A stretch of DNA of 7,854 bases. Source: Candidatus Woesearchaeota archaeon (GTDB taxonomy: Archaea > Nanobdellota > Nanobdellia > Woesearchaeales > GW2011-AR15). The notes beneath the pieces are model-generated. The model had not been told where the DNA came from. It saw only the letters and a list, made by a program, of their open reading frames with translations, and searched no databases. The translations under genes were made by a program, and so were the position numbers. This document shows, piece after piece, positions 1 to 7,300 of this stretch (position 1 is the stretch's first letter; every line of letters begins with the position of its first letter). The DNA lies in the NCBI GenBank assembly GCA_023701075.1, contig JAMPXQ010000062.1:1-7854 (forward strand), in the 5' to 3' direction.

Positions 1-1197
1 AATATACTCCTAAGAGAAGATAATGCTACATTGATAAGCCAGGACAGGAAGCATCTTCTTGAAATCGGCAAATGGAGCGACTGGATCCAGGTGAAATTCA
101 GGATAGATCCATTCACTGCAAAATACGGCATCGTGAAATTCATGCTCATCAGCACTCATCCTTTCAAAGCATATATGACCTCAATCCAGATTGACCCAAG
201 CGACCCTATCGCACAGATAAGCCATCCGAAATCTTATTCCAGATCAATTGAGGAAAAGATAGGCAAATATTATACACTAGGAATGCCTGAAGAGACAGAT
301 GGATACACGCTAGGCCTTCTAGACAGGGCTGAATTCATATCCCAGATAAGAGATATTGAGATTGAGAAGGAAAAATTATTCTGGTTAGAATTTGAAGAGT
401 TCGAGAAAAAAGAAAAAGCGGTCTATGCTTTTGTGTTTGATTCTCTTGATCGGCTCCAGCATGTGTCTTGGGAATCTGACTTGAACGGCCAACTGATAAT
501 AAACCAGGATGTTGAAGAATACTACATCCAAAAGGACAAACTGATAGGAGAAGCACTCAAGAGGATTGATGATGACACCCTTCTCCTGGTGTTTTCTGAC
601 CATGGATTCTCTTCATATGAAAAAGGAGTGAACATGAATACATGGCTAAAACAGAATGGCTACCTAAAACTCAACGAAAACAACCATGCTCCGCTTTTTA
701 AAGATGTAGATTGGAAGAATACAACAGCCTACTCCGCAGGATTCAACGGAATCTATATCAATCTCAAAGGACGAGAATCGTATGGCATAGCATCAGACAA
801 GAGACTTATCATCGATGAGATAATAGCAAAGCTACAGAACCTGACTGACCCTGCAGACGGGAAAAAAATCATCTATAAGGCATATAAATCTGAAGAGATA
901 TATCATGGAGACCATCTAGATGATGCGCCAGACATAATAATAGGGTTCTACCCTGGCTATAGGATGGATTCTGAAAGCCCTATAGGCATTATTTCTGATG
1001 AAATAATCACGGCGAACAAAAAAAAATGGAGCGGAGACCATCTGATAGATCCAAGCTTTGTACCTGGCATTTTGTTTTCAAATGCAAGACTCAATGCATC
1101 AGACCCTAATGTCATTGATATTGCACCTACTATCCTTGATGCTCTTGGAATCGAGACAGACAATGCAAAACTTGATGGGAGTAGCATGCTAAAATGA
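1..1197 (+). CDS. Alkaline phosphatase superfamily phosphohydrolase (COG3379-like), 5' partial
   Basis: The frame is open from the first base, so the true start lies upstream; 398 codons are visible before the TGA at 1195. The protein looks like the type I phosphodiesterase/nucleotide pyrophosphatase branch of the alkaline phosphatase superfamily, which hydrolyses phosphate or sulfate esters using two metal ions. Visible metal-site motifs are FDSLDRLQH (Asp codons at 439 and 448, His at 460), SDHGF (Asp 598, His 601) and WSGDH (His 1039). The end, with DIAPTILDALGI, is typical of the family. The Thr/Ser nucleophile and first metal Asp belong to the missing N-terminus; family members usually have about 500-550 residues, so some 130 may be absent. 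The stop overlaps the next start (ATGA), implying translational coupling to the CysD-like gene. Family assignment is firm. The substrate is unknown and a sulfatase activity cannot be excluded. Confidence 0.88.
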   Translation, partial: NILLREDNATLISQDRKHLLEIGKWSDWIQVKFRIDPFTAKYGIVKFMLISTHPFKAYMTSIQIDPSDPIAQISHPKSYSRSIEEKIGKYYTLGMPEETDGYTLGLLDRAEFISQIRDIEIEKEKLFWLEFEEFEKKEKAVYAFVFDSLDRLQHVSWESDLNGQLIINQDVEEYYIQKDKLIGEALKRIDDDTLLLVFSDHGFSSYEKGVNMNTWLKQNGYLKLNENNHAPLFKDVDWKNTTAYSAGFNGIYINLKGRESYGIASDKRLIIDEIIAKLQNLTDPADGKKIIYKAYKSEEIYHGDHLDDAPDIIIGFYPGYRMDSESPIGIISDEIITANKKKWSGDHLIDPSFVPGILFSNARLNASDPNVIDIAPTILDALGIETDNAKLDGSSMLK

Positions 1198-2045
1198 GCT
1201 CGCTTAAGGAACTGGAAGAAAAAAGCATATATATCTTAAGAGAAGCCAAAAATAGATTCAAGAATCCTGCAATCCTCTGGAGCATAGGGAAAGATTCAAC
1301 TACACTAATTTGGCTGTGCAAAAAAGCGTTCTTTAGCGAAGTCCCATTCAGAGTCATCCATCTGGACACTGGATACAAGTTTGATGAGATATATGAATTC
1401 AGAGACAGATATGCAAGAGAATGGAAATTGGACCTAATCATTGCGAAGAATGAGGATGCAGACAGAAGTGGCGCCTGCCCTTCCAAAGACCGGTTTGAAT
1501 GCTGCAACCTAAGGAAGACCCAGAACCTGAAAAAAACAATCGAAAAATACGGATTTGATGCCATAATCGCAGGGATAAGAAGGGATGAGCATGGCATAAG
1601 GAACAAAGAGAGGTATTTCTCCCCAAGAGACAAAGAATCCAGATGGAACATATTCAAGCTGAAAAAAAACCGAGAAGGTGACAGCCCTCTGGAATCAGCA
1701 CAGGACACTGAATTCTCCGGCTGGGATATCTATGCAAGCGATTTTGGCAAGGATACCCAGCATGTCCGCATACATCCTCTGCTGCATTGGTCTGAACTGG
1801 ACATATGGGAGTATATAAAAAAAGAGAACATCCCTGTTGCCAAATTATATTATTCAAAGGAAGGCAAAAGATACAGAAGCATAGGCTGTGAACCATGCTG
1901 CAGCCCAGTTGCATCAAATGCATGCGACATCAACAATATAATCGATGAATTGAAGACCACCAAAACAAAAGAAAGATCAGGAAGAGCGCAGGACAAGGAA
2001 GATGAGTACAATATGCAGAGATTAAGGAGCCTTGGGTATATGTGA
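1194..2045 (+). CDS. CysD-like PP-loop protein (sulfate adenylyltransferase subunit 2 / PAPS reductase family)
   Basis: This 283-residue protein belongs to the adenine nucleotide alpha-hydrolase (PP-loop) family and most resembles CysD, which with the GTPase CysN makes APS from ATP and sulfate. CysD-like landmarks are the PP-loop SIGKDS (residues 30-35), HLDTGYKF (56-63), YEFRDRYA (67-74), FDAIIAGIRRDE (121-132), KERYFSPRD (138-146), HPLLHWSELDIWEYI (194-208) and a tail with TKTKERSGRAQD and a final GYM, where E. coli CysD ends in GYF. Unusually, it has Cys103-Cys104 and Cys232-x-x-Cys235-Cys236 (GCEPCC), recalling the CC...CxxC iron-sulfur ligands of APS reductases. The C-terminal ECGLH catalytic motif of those reductases is missing. 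The start is the ATG overlapping the upstream stop; a weak GGGAG lies 12 bases before it. No CysN or CysH is visible. The fold is certain; APS synthesis is likely but unproven. Confidence 0.85.
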   Translation: MSSLKELEEKSIYILREAKNRFKNPAILWSIGKDSTTLIWLCKKAFFSEVPFRVIHLDTGYKFDEIYEFRDRYAREWKLDLIIAKNEDADRSGACPSKDRFECCNLRKTQNLKKTIEKYGFDAIIAGIRRDEHGIRNKERYFSPRDKESRWNIFKLKKNREGDSPLESAQDTEFSGWDIYASDFGKDTQHVRIHPLLHWSELDIWEYIKKENIPVAKLYYSKEGKRYRSIGCEPCCSPVASNACDINNIIDELKTTKTKERSGRAQDKEDEYNMQRLRSLGYM

Positions 2046-2089
2046 TAAAGATATGACAAGAAAACTGATGCCTAGATAATAAGATTAAG

Positions 2090-2094
2090 TTTTT
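2090..2094 (+). terminator. Possible archaeal T-run terminator
   Basis: A run of five T residues lies 45 bases after the stop of the CysD-like gene and before the next promoter. Archaeal transcription often ends at T-rich stretches without a hairpin. The run is short, so this is a weak suggestion. Confidence 0.2.
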
Positions 2095-2128
2095 GGATTA
2101 TAGAAATACACCATGAAAACTACTGCAA

Positions 2129-2143
2129 GGAAAAGATTAATAA
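2129..2143 (+). promoter_or_regulatory. Archaeal BRE/TATA promoter for the small membrane protein
   Basis: A purine-rich GGAAAAG (2129-2135, BRE-like) is followed directly by ATTAATAA (2136-2143, TATA-like). The TATA centre is 26 bases before the ATG at 2166, the distance expected if transcription starts at the start codon. No Shine-Dalgarno sequence is present, which fits a leaderless transcript. Confidence 0.6.
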
Positions 2144-2165
2144 CCCTACCACTTATCATATCATT

Positions 2166-2354
2166 ATGCGCCTGAAAATCATCCTGTCCTTGATCATAGT
2201 GGCATTGCTCTTCATTTCTGCATCAGTATATTTTGCACATATTGACAAGGAACCTGCCACCCCCGAAGAGATAGGGCCATCGCATGAAAATATTTCTATT
2301 GAAGAGAAAGCCCAGATTCTTGAAAGGCTGAAATCGCTTGGATACTTAAAGTAA
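2166..2354 (+). CDS. Small single-pass membrane protein with a CysD/sulfatase-like C-terminal tail
   Basis: This is a 62-residue protein of unknown function. Residues 4-24 form one hydrophobic segment (a membrane anchor or uncleaved signal sequence). A polar, acidic region follows (about residues 26-50) with one Asn-Ile-Ser sequon, and then a predicted helix ending ILERLKSLGYLK. This ending closely matches the end of the CysD-like protein (MQRLRSLGYM) and resembles, from memory, the L-x-x-LGY ends of many AP-superfamily sulfatases. The codons of the two tails differ, arguing against a recent copy. A well-placed BRE/TATA box supports a real, separately transcribed gene, and codon use (ATA, AGG) matches the neighbours. 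There is no catalytic motif, so a membrane tether or partner protein is possible; that is inference. Confidence 0.68.
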   Translation: MRLKIILSLIIVALLFISASVYFAHIDKEPATPEEIGPSHENISIEEKAQILERLKSLGYLK

Positions 2355-2390
2355 GACAAGTATACCTGAATAAAACAACCCATAGCAAGA

Positions 2391-2401
2391 TTATTATATA
2401 T
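2391..2401 (+). promoter_or_regulatory. TATA-like promoter for the SGNH hydrolase gene
   Basis: An AT-only stretch, TTATTATATAT, lies 64 bases after the start of the intergenic run and just before the hydrolase gene. Depending on which eight bases serve as the box, the predicted start of transcription falls between 2419 and 2428, giving a leaderless or very short-leader mRNA. No Shine-Dalgarno site with proper spacing precedes either candidate start codon. Confidence 0.5.
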
Positions 2402-2427
2402 TGTAATCCCTAATTCAATTGAAAAGG

Positions 2428-3357
2428 ATGAAAAAGATTAATGCACTAATGTCTGTTGCTCTAATTTTGTTACTATTAATTCTAAGCAATGCAATATTAA
2501 ATCATACCTCCACAGATGAATATTACCACTTTACACTAGAAGATATTGCAAACGGATTAACAGTCAATAAAAATATCTCCATTTCTGCTAACGGAGTCAC
2601 CAGGCATTATAACAGCAATGGATTCGCAGACTATGAATTCTCAAAAAAGAAAGATAACGGCATATATAGAGTGCTTGTAATCGGAGACTCGTTTACTTTC
2701 GGCTATGGCAATCCTGCAAATGAGACGTATCCAAAACTGCTGGAAAAAAGACTCAATAGCAACCCCGATAAACAATATGAAATATTTAATCTTGGGCTTA
2801 GCGGACTTAACACCTATTTAGAATTTAGCTTATTATCTAAAATTACTGATGAACTCAATCCCGACCTGATTATAGTCGGCTTCTTCATGAATGACCTGGA
2901 CACAGAATGGATTCCCGGGCAAGAAAAATGCTTGGAAGCCAAAGAAGCAAGGATAAAGAATGGCGCAATATACCTATATAATATCGTCAGATATTTTCCC
3001 TTAACTAGAGCCGACATGTATTTCTTAGGGCAATATGTAAACAATGACCGCGGCTGGAATTGCTTCAAAGAAGGCCTCAGCGGACTTAATAACCTCTCTT
3101 CACAAAAAAATGTGCCGATCATCTTTGTGGATGTGACATTGGCCAATAAGGGGCATAAATTCTATCCGAAGTTGACCGAGATGACGGATAAGGAGATAAA
3201 GAGATACTTTAAGATGTACCATGTTGACATACCTAAAGACTCCGTACCCTTTGATATGTTTTATAATGAATATAAGCATTACAGCCTAAAAGGGAATGAA
3301 CTAATCGCTAAGTCTGTTGCATTGCAGATATTCAATATCAGTGCGCAAGAGATTTAA
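2428..3357 (+). CDS. Membrane-anchored SGNH/GDSL-type hydrolase
   Basis: This 309-residue protein is of the SGNH hydrolase superfamily, whose members are esterases, lipases or O-acetyl transferases/esterases, often acting on envelope glycans. Residues 5-23 are hydrophobic (signal or anchor), so the enzyme probably acts outside the membrane. Block I is IGDSFTFGYG with nucleophile Ser88; block II is NLGLSGLN with Gly126; block III is GFFMNDLD with Asn155; block V is KHYSLKGN with His284. The Asp that normally sits two or three residues before this His is replaced by Tyr282 and Glu281, so the catalytic triad may be a dyad or use Glu. I chose ATG 2428 (MKKIN, typical of signal sequences); the in-frame TTG at 2419 would add three residues. 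It has its own promoter-like sequence and no overlap with neighbours. Substrate unknown. Confidence 0.85.
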   Translation: MKKINALMSVALILLLLILSNAILNHTSTDEYYHFTLEDIANGLTVNKNISISANGVTRHYNSNGFADYEFSKKKDNGIYRVLVIGDSFTFGYGNPANETYPKLLEKRLNSNPDKQYEIFNLGLSGLNTYLEFSLLSKITDELNPDLIIVGFFMNDLDTEWIPGQEKCLEAKEARIKNGAIYLYNIVRYFPLTRADMYFLGQYVNNDRGWNCFKEGLSGLNNLSSQKNVPIIFVDVTLANKGHKFYPKLTEMTDKEIKRYFKMYHVDIPKDSVPFDMFYNEYKHYSLKGNELIAKSVALQIFNISAQEI

Positions 3358-3409
3358 ATCAATAAAATGAAGATTCCGCCAACTATAATCCAAGTATTAA
3401 GCACAAATA

Positions 3410-3414
3410 TTTTT
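3410..3414 (+). terminator. Possible archaeal T-run terminator
   Basis: Five T residues lie 53 bases after the SGNH hydrolase stop, in the 155-base gap before the radical SAM unit. This could end transcription in an archaeon, but the run is short and no other support is visible. Apart from this and the promoter, I see nothing recognisable in the gap 3358-3512. Confidence 0.2.
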
Positions 3415-3483
3415 GCAATATATCCATTACATCGCTAAGGTTCAACAGATATATCCTGCCAGAGCATCAACTAAAGGTTATGT

Positions 3484-3491
3484 TTATAAAT
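3484..3491 (+). promoter_or_regulatory. TATA box for the radical SAM transcription unit
   Basis: TTATAAAT is a near-ideal archaeal TATA box. Its centre is about 26 bases before the ATG at 3513, the expected distance for a transcript that begins at the start codon. No Shine-Dalgarno sequence lies before this ATG. This promoter probably drives both radical SAM genes. Confidence 0.7.
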
Positions 3492-3512
3492 TTTCTTAAT
3501 GTCTAATCCCTG

Positions 3513-4379
3513 ATGGGGATGTTTCCGGATTATGTGATGATAGAGACCACCAGCCTTTGCAATGCAAGCTGCATCATGTGCCCGCACCCAGAGACATCCA
3601 AGGAGAAGCCTCAGGGCAATATGCGAGATGACCTCTTTAGGAAGATAATCGATGAGTGCTCAAGATTCAATAATGTAAAGAAGATACTCCTATACCTGTT
3701 CAATGAGCCATTGATGGACAAGAATATCGCTGAAAGGATAGATTATGCAAAGACAAAGAATCCTATGGCCCTTATCAATATCGTAAGCAACGGCAACCTG
3801 CTAAATGAAGAGATGACACAAAAGATCCTAAGATCGAAATTAGACTATATAGAGTTCAGCGTCCATGGGATAAAGAAGGATACATATGAACGTATCATGA
3901 GAAAGCTTGATTTCAGCAAGACTATGAACAGCATATGCAGGTTCATCGATGAAGCAAAGAAATGCGGAAAGCATCCCGGATACATAAATATCAAGATACT
4001 TGGCGTCCCAGGCGTCTTAGAGAAAGAAGAGATACTGCTTGCTGAGAGATTCTGGAAATCTAAAGGTGTCCTGGTCAGCTATTTCCTGGCTCCAATAAGC
4101 CGGTCAGGGAATGTCAGATGGATGAATAGGACGATCAAGAACAGGATCAACGGATGCGGAAGCATATGGCGGGATGAGATGATACACATAATATACAACG
4201 GTGATGTCGTGCTATGCTGCATGGACTGGAGAAGGGAAGTGACGCTAGGAAACCTGAACAACTCCTCGATATATGATATCTGGAACGGAGACAAAAAGAG
4301 AGAGACTGAACTTATGATATCAGGGAAATCAGAAAGCCCTGATGGTTTCATCTGCAAACGATGCGAGGAATCCTTATGA
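3513..4379 (+). CDS. Radical SAM protein with SPASM/twitch-like C-terminal cluster
   Basis: This 288-residue cytosolic enzyme has the radical SAM [4Fe-4S] motif C16-x3-C20-x2-C23 (CNASCIMC) close to its N-terminus. FNEPL (63-67) is the likely counterpart of the SAM-binding GGE strand. The C-terminal part carries Cys215, the pair Cys235-Cys236 in NGDVVLCCMDW, a LGNLNNSSIYDIWNG segment (245-259) and Cys281-x-x-Cys284. This pattern fits a shortened SPASM (twitch-like) domain holding one auxiliary cluster. Such enzymes modify peptides, sugars or cofactor precursors, and many are found in envelope polysaccharide loci. The start is ATG 3513, set by the TATA box spacing; a second in-frame ATG at 3519 is less well placed. 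The stop overlaps the start of the giant radical SAM gene (ATGA), so the two are probably translated together and may act on one substrate. No precursor peptide gene is visible nearby. Confidence 0.9.
   Translation: MGMFPDYVMIETTSLCNASCIMCPHPETSKEKPQGNMRDDLFRKIIDECSRFNNVKKILLYLFNEPLMDKNIAERIDYAKTKNPMALINIVSNGNLLNEEMTQKILRSKLDYIEFSVHGIKKDTYERIMRKLDFSKTMNSICRFIDEAKKCGKHPGYINIKILGVPGVLEKEEILLAERFWKSKGVLVSYFLAPISRSGNVRWMNRTIKNRINGCGSIWRDEMIHIIYNGDVVLCCMDWRREVTLGNLNNSSIYDIWNGDKKRETELMISGKSESPDGFICKRCEESL
4365..4369 (+). promoter_or_regulatory. Shine-Dalgarno site GAGGA for the double radical SAM gene
   Basis: GAGGA lies six bases before ATG 4376, inside the end of the upstream gene. It supports this start over the in-frame ATG at 4400 and contrasts with the leaderless first gene of the unit. 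Confidence 0.55.
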
Positions 4380-7300
4380 GAGAAGAATTGTCCCATAACA
4401 TGGCGCCAAATGTCATGCTTGTCATCTGTCCGCCTTGGGATACCAGTATGCCTCCTTTAGGCCTTGCATACCTCTCTTCAAGCCTGAAAAAAAAAGGATA
4501 TGATACAAGGATCATCGATGTCAATATAGACCTTTTTTCTAAGGCCACAACTTCTGAAAAGAAACTATGGAACATGGAAAGATACATGGATTGGACTGAA
4601 AAGAATGCCCATATGCATTTCTTGAAGATGTATAATTCCTATTTTTCAAATATCCTGACAGAGATAGAAAAATCAAGCCCTATACTCATCGGAATGTCGA
4701 TAAATGCTGCCAACCATCTTTTCTCCACAGAGCTTGCCAAGATGATAAAAGACAAGTTCCCAGACGTAAAGATATGCGTGGGAGGGCCTAATAGCGACGC
4801 TGTATATCTGCTCCAAAGCGAAATAGTGAACTACCTTGATTTCTCGGTCATCGGAGAAGCTGAAGTGATACTCCCGCAGATAGTGGATAGACTCGTTAAA
4901 AAGGCACCTCTTAAGGGACTAAACGGCGTCTTGGAGTTCAGCCATAAAGAAAACTACGTCTCTTGGCTGCCGAAAGAGATAGACCTAGATGACCTTGCCC
5001 CGCCTACGTTCGATGAGTTTGACCTCACAAAATATGAAGAGAAAGGCCTCCCCATGATAACCAGCAGAGGATGCGTCGCTAGGTGCAGCTTCTGCCTGGA
5101 CTGGAGATATAGAAAAGACTACAAGAGCAGAAATCCGATAAATGTTGTCGAAGAGATGAAAAGGCATGCCATAAAGCATGGCATCACGCACTTCAATTTC
5201 CGGGATCTTGTCATCAACGGAGACCTGAAAAAGATGGAGGAGATGTGCGACATCATAATCAGGCAGAAGCTAACCTTCAGCTGGTGCGCTCAAGGCATAG
5301 TGAATGCCAACATGTCTGATAAACTGCTGCACAAGCTCAAAAAGGCTGGATTAGAAGTAATAGTCTTCGGAGTGGAAAGCTGCTCAGACACTGTCCTAAA
5401 GTCAATGAACAAGCCGTATAGGATACAGCATCTTGCAGATCTCCTCCCAAGGATGCGTGCTGCTGGCATAGGCGTCGGGATCAACCTTATCATAGGATAC
5501 CCTTCTGAAGGAGATGCTGAATTCCTTGAGACATATACTTTCCTTGAGAACCATCTAAAATATATCGATAGGATCGCAAGCCTCAGCCCATGCCTCCTGA
5601 TACCTGATACAACCCTATATGCAGAGATAGAAAAATACAGAATCACTTGGGACGAGGATTCTTCTGCCTTCCTGAAATGGTATACAAAAGACGGGAAAAA
5701 TGACTATGAAACCAGGAAGAACAGGCTGAAACAGATAGTATATCTCGCAAAAAAGAATTTTAAAGAGATACAGCTTGTGAACCTATACGATGAGCAGACC
5801 AAGCCACAGCCATTGACTAAAAAGGCGAATAACATGCCTACAATCATGCTTGTGAATCCTCCCCCTTGGGGTGTCGATAACCCTCCTACAGGGATTGCAT
5901 ACCTTTCATCGTTCCTGGAGAAAAAAGGGATACATACGGAAGTATTTGATTTCAATATCTTCCTGCATAACCGGATACCTGACCCATTCAAATATCTCTG
6001 GCATTTTGAAAACAAGAATTTCTGGAGGGAAGACAATGCATTCAATATCCTGATGAAAGAGATAGAGCCAACAGTCCAAGAAGCTGTAAAAAAAATTCTG
6101 GATAGCAATGCTGAACTGATAGGATTTTCAGTGGTCGACCCAAAAGAACGAATAACAATAGAGCTGATAAAGAGGATCAAAGAGAGGGATCCTAAACGCA
6201 GGATAATACTTGGAGGGCCTGCATGCTCTACTGAAGACTCAAGGAAGATATTCATTGATAGGATACCGGAATTTGTAGATGCTTATGTCATAAATGAAGG
6301 TGAAGGCACGCTGCTTGAGATCCTTGAGAGGCACGCTGCAGGAAAAGATTTTGAAGGCATAGATGGCGCCTTGACATACAGAAATGGAAAATACAGCAAG
6401 TTCAAAGAGAGAGAGATGAAAGCTGACTATGACTTCCCTTACCCTACATACAAAGGGTTCAACCTTTCTGAATATACCACAAAATCACTGACTGTCGAAT
6501 GGTCAAGAGGATGCGTCGCAAACTGCGTCTTCTGCAAGATAAAGGGGTTATGGAGCGGCTACCGCTATAGGGAACCAGAGAATATAGTAGACGAACTTGA
6601 GTACCATTTAAAGAACAACAAGATTAAGAAGTTCACTGTCACCGATCCTACATTCAATGGAGATTTTGAGAAGCTGGAGAAGATCTGCGACCTGATACTG
6701 TCAAGAGATCTTAAGATAGAATGGTTCGGACAAGCCATCCCTTCAAAGAAGATGACTTTAAACCTGCTTAGGAAGATGAAGGCATCCGGCTGCTATAAGA
6801 TAGAATATGGCGTCGAATCAGGCTCAAATAAAGTGCTATTCAACATGAAAAAACCTTACACCATCGAGATCATAAAAGAGACTTTGGTGAACACATATGA
6901 TGCCGGGATACCTGTATTCATATTCATCATGGTCGGCTTCCCTGGAGAAGATGAGACTGAATTCAATAAGACACTAAGGTTCATCGAGGACAACAGGAAG
7001 CTCATCTCTGCTGTGAAATCGGTAAATATGCTCCACCTTATAGATGACACAGATGTATTTGAGCAAAAGGAGAAATACGGTATCAGGATAACAGACCCTT
7101 CGCAGAGGCATATCATGTGGGAATCTGACAATGGTGAAAACACTTACTCCGTCAGGGTCAATAGGACTGAAAAGCTCATCGCTTTGCTTAAGAGAATCGG
7201 CATCCCTCTTCTTGAGACTAACCTTAAAGAAGGAAAAGAGAGAGAGCTGTCAATCTCAAAGGATGATAACGATCTTATCATGTTCAAGAAGAAGATAGCT

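Noticed and set aside
1130..1708. Long minus-strand open frame of 192 codons
   Set aside because: It lies opposite the hydrolase/CysD-like junction, where the plus strand encodes clear family motifs. Its product is low-complexity Ser/Leu/Phe-rich, as expected from antisense reading.
1194..2045. Calling the gene cysH (APS/PAPS reductase) because of its CC and CxxC cysteines
   Set aside because: The C-terminal ECGLH catalytic motif is missing, and the PP-loop region, the RRDE...KERYFSPRD segment and the GYM tail follow CysD instead.
2113..2175. 20-codon open frame ahead of and overlapping the start of the small membrane protein gene
   Set aside because: It contains the BRE/TATA element that appears to drive the 2166 gene and has no well-placed promoter or ribosome site itself. 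It is too short to support as a gene.
3499..3513. Four-codon mini frame whose TGA overlaps ATG 3513 (TGATG)
   Set aside because: It begins only about 11 bases after the TATA box, so it would lie upstream of the expected transcription start and not be in the mRNA.
3513..4379. A peptide (RiPP) maturase with a nearby precursor gene
   Set aside because: The SPASM-like domain would fit, but no small precursor-like gene lies next to it. The only small protein (2166-2354) has a membrane segment, its own promoter and a sulfatase-like tail, and is separated by the SGNH gene.
5871..6053. Plus-strand open frame of 60 codons in another frame
   Set aside because: It overlaps the conserved cobalamin-domain coding of the double radical SAM protein and has no promoter or ribosome site of its own.
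5704..6255. Minus-strand open frame of 183 codons
   Set aside because: It is opposite the boundary and cobalamin domain of module B, whose motifs are on the plus strand. The product shows no recognisable domain.
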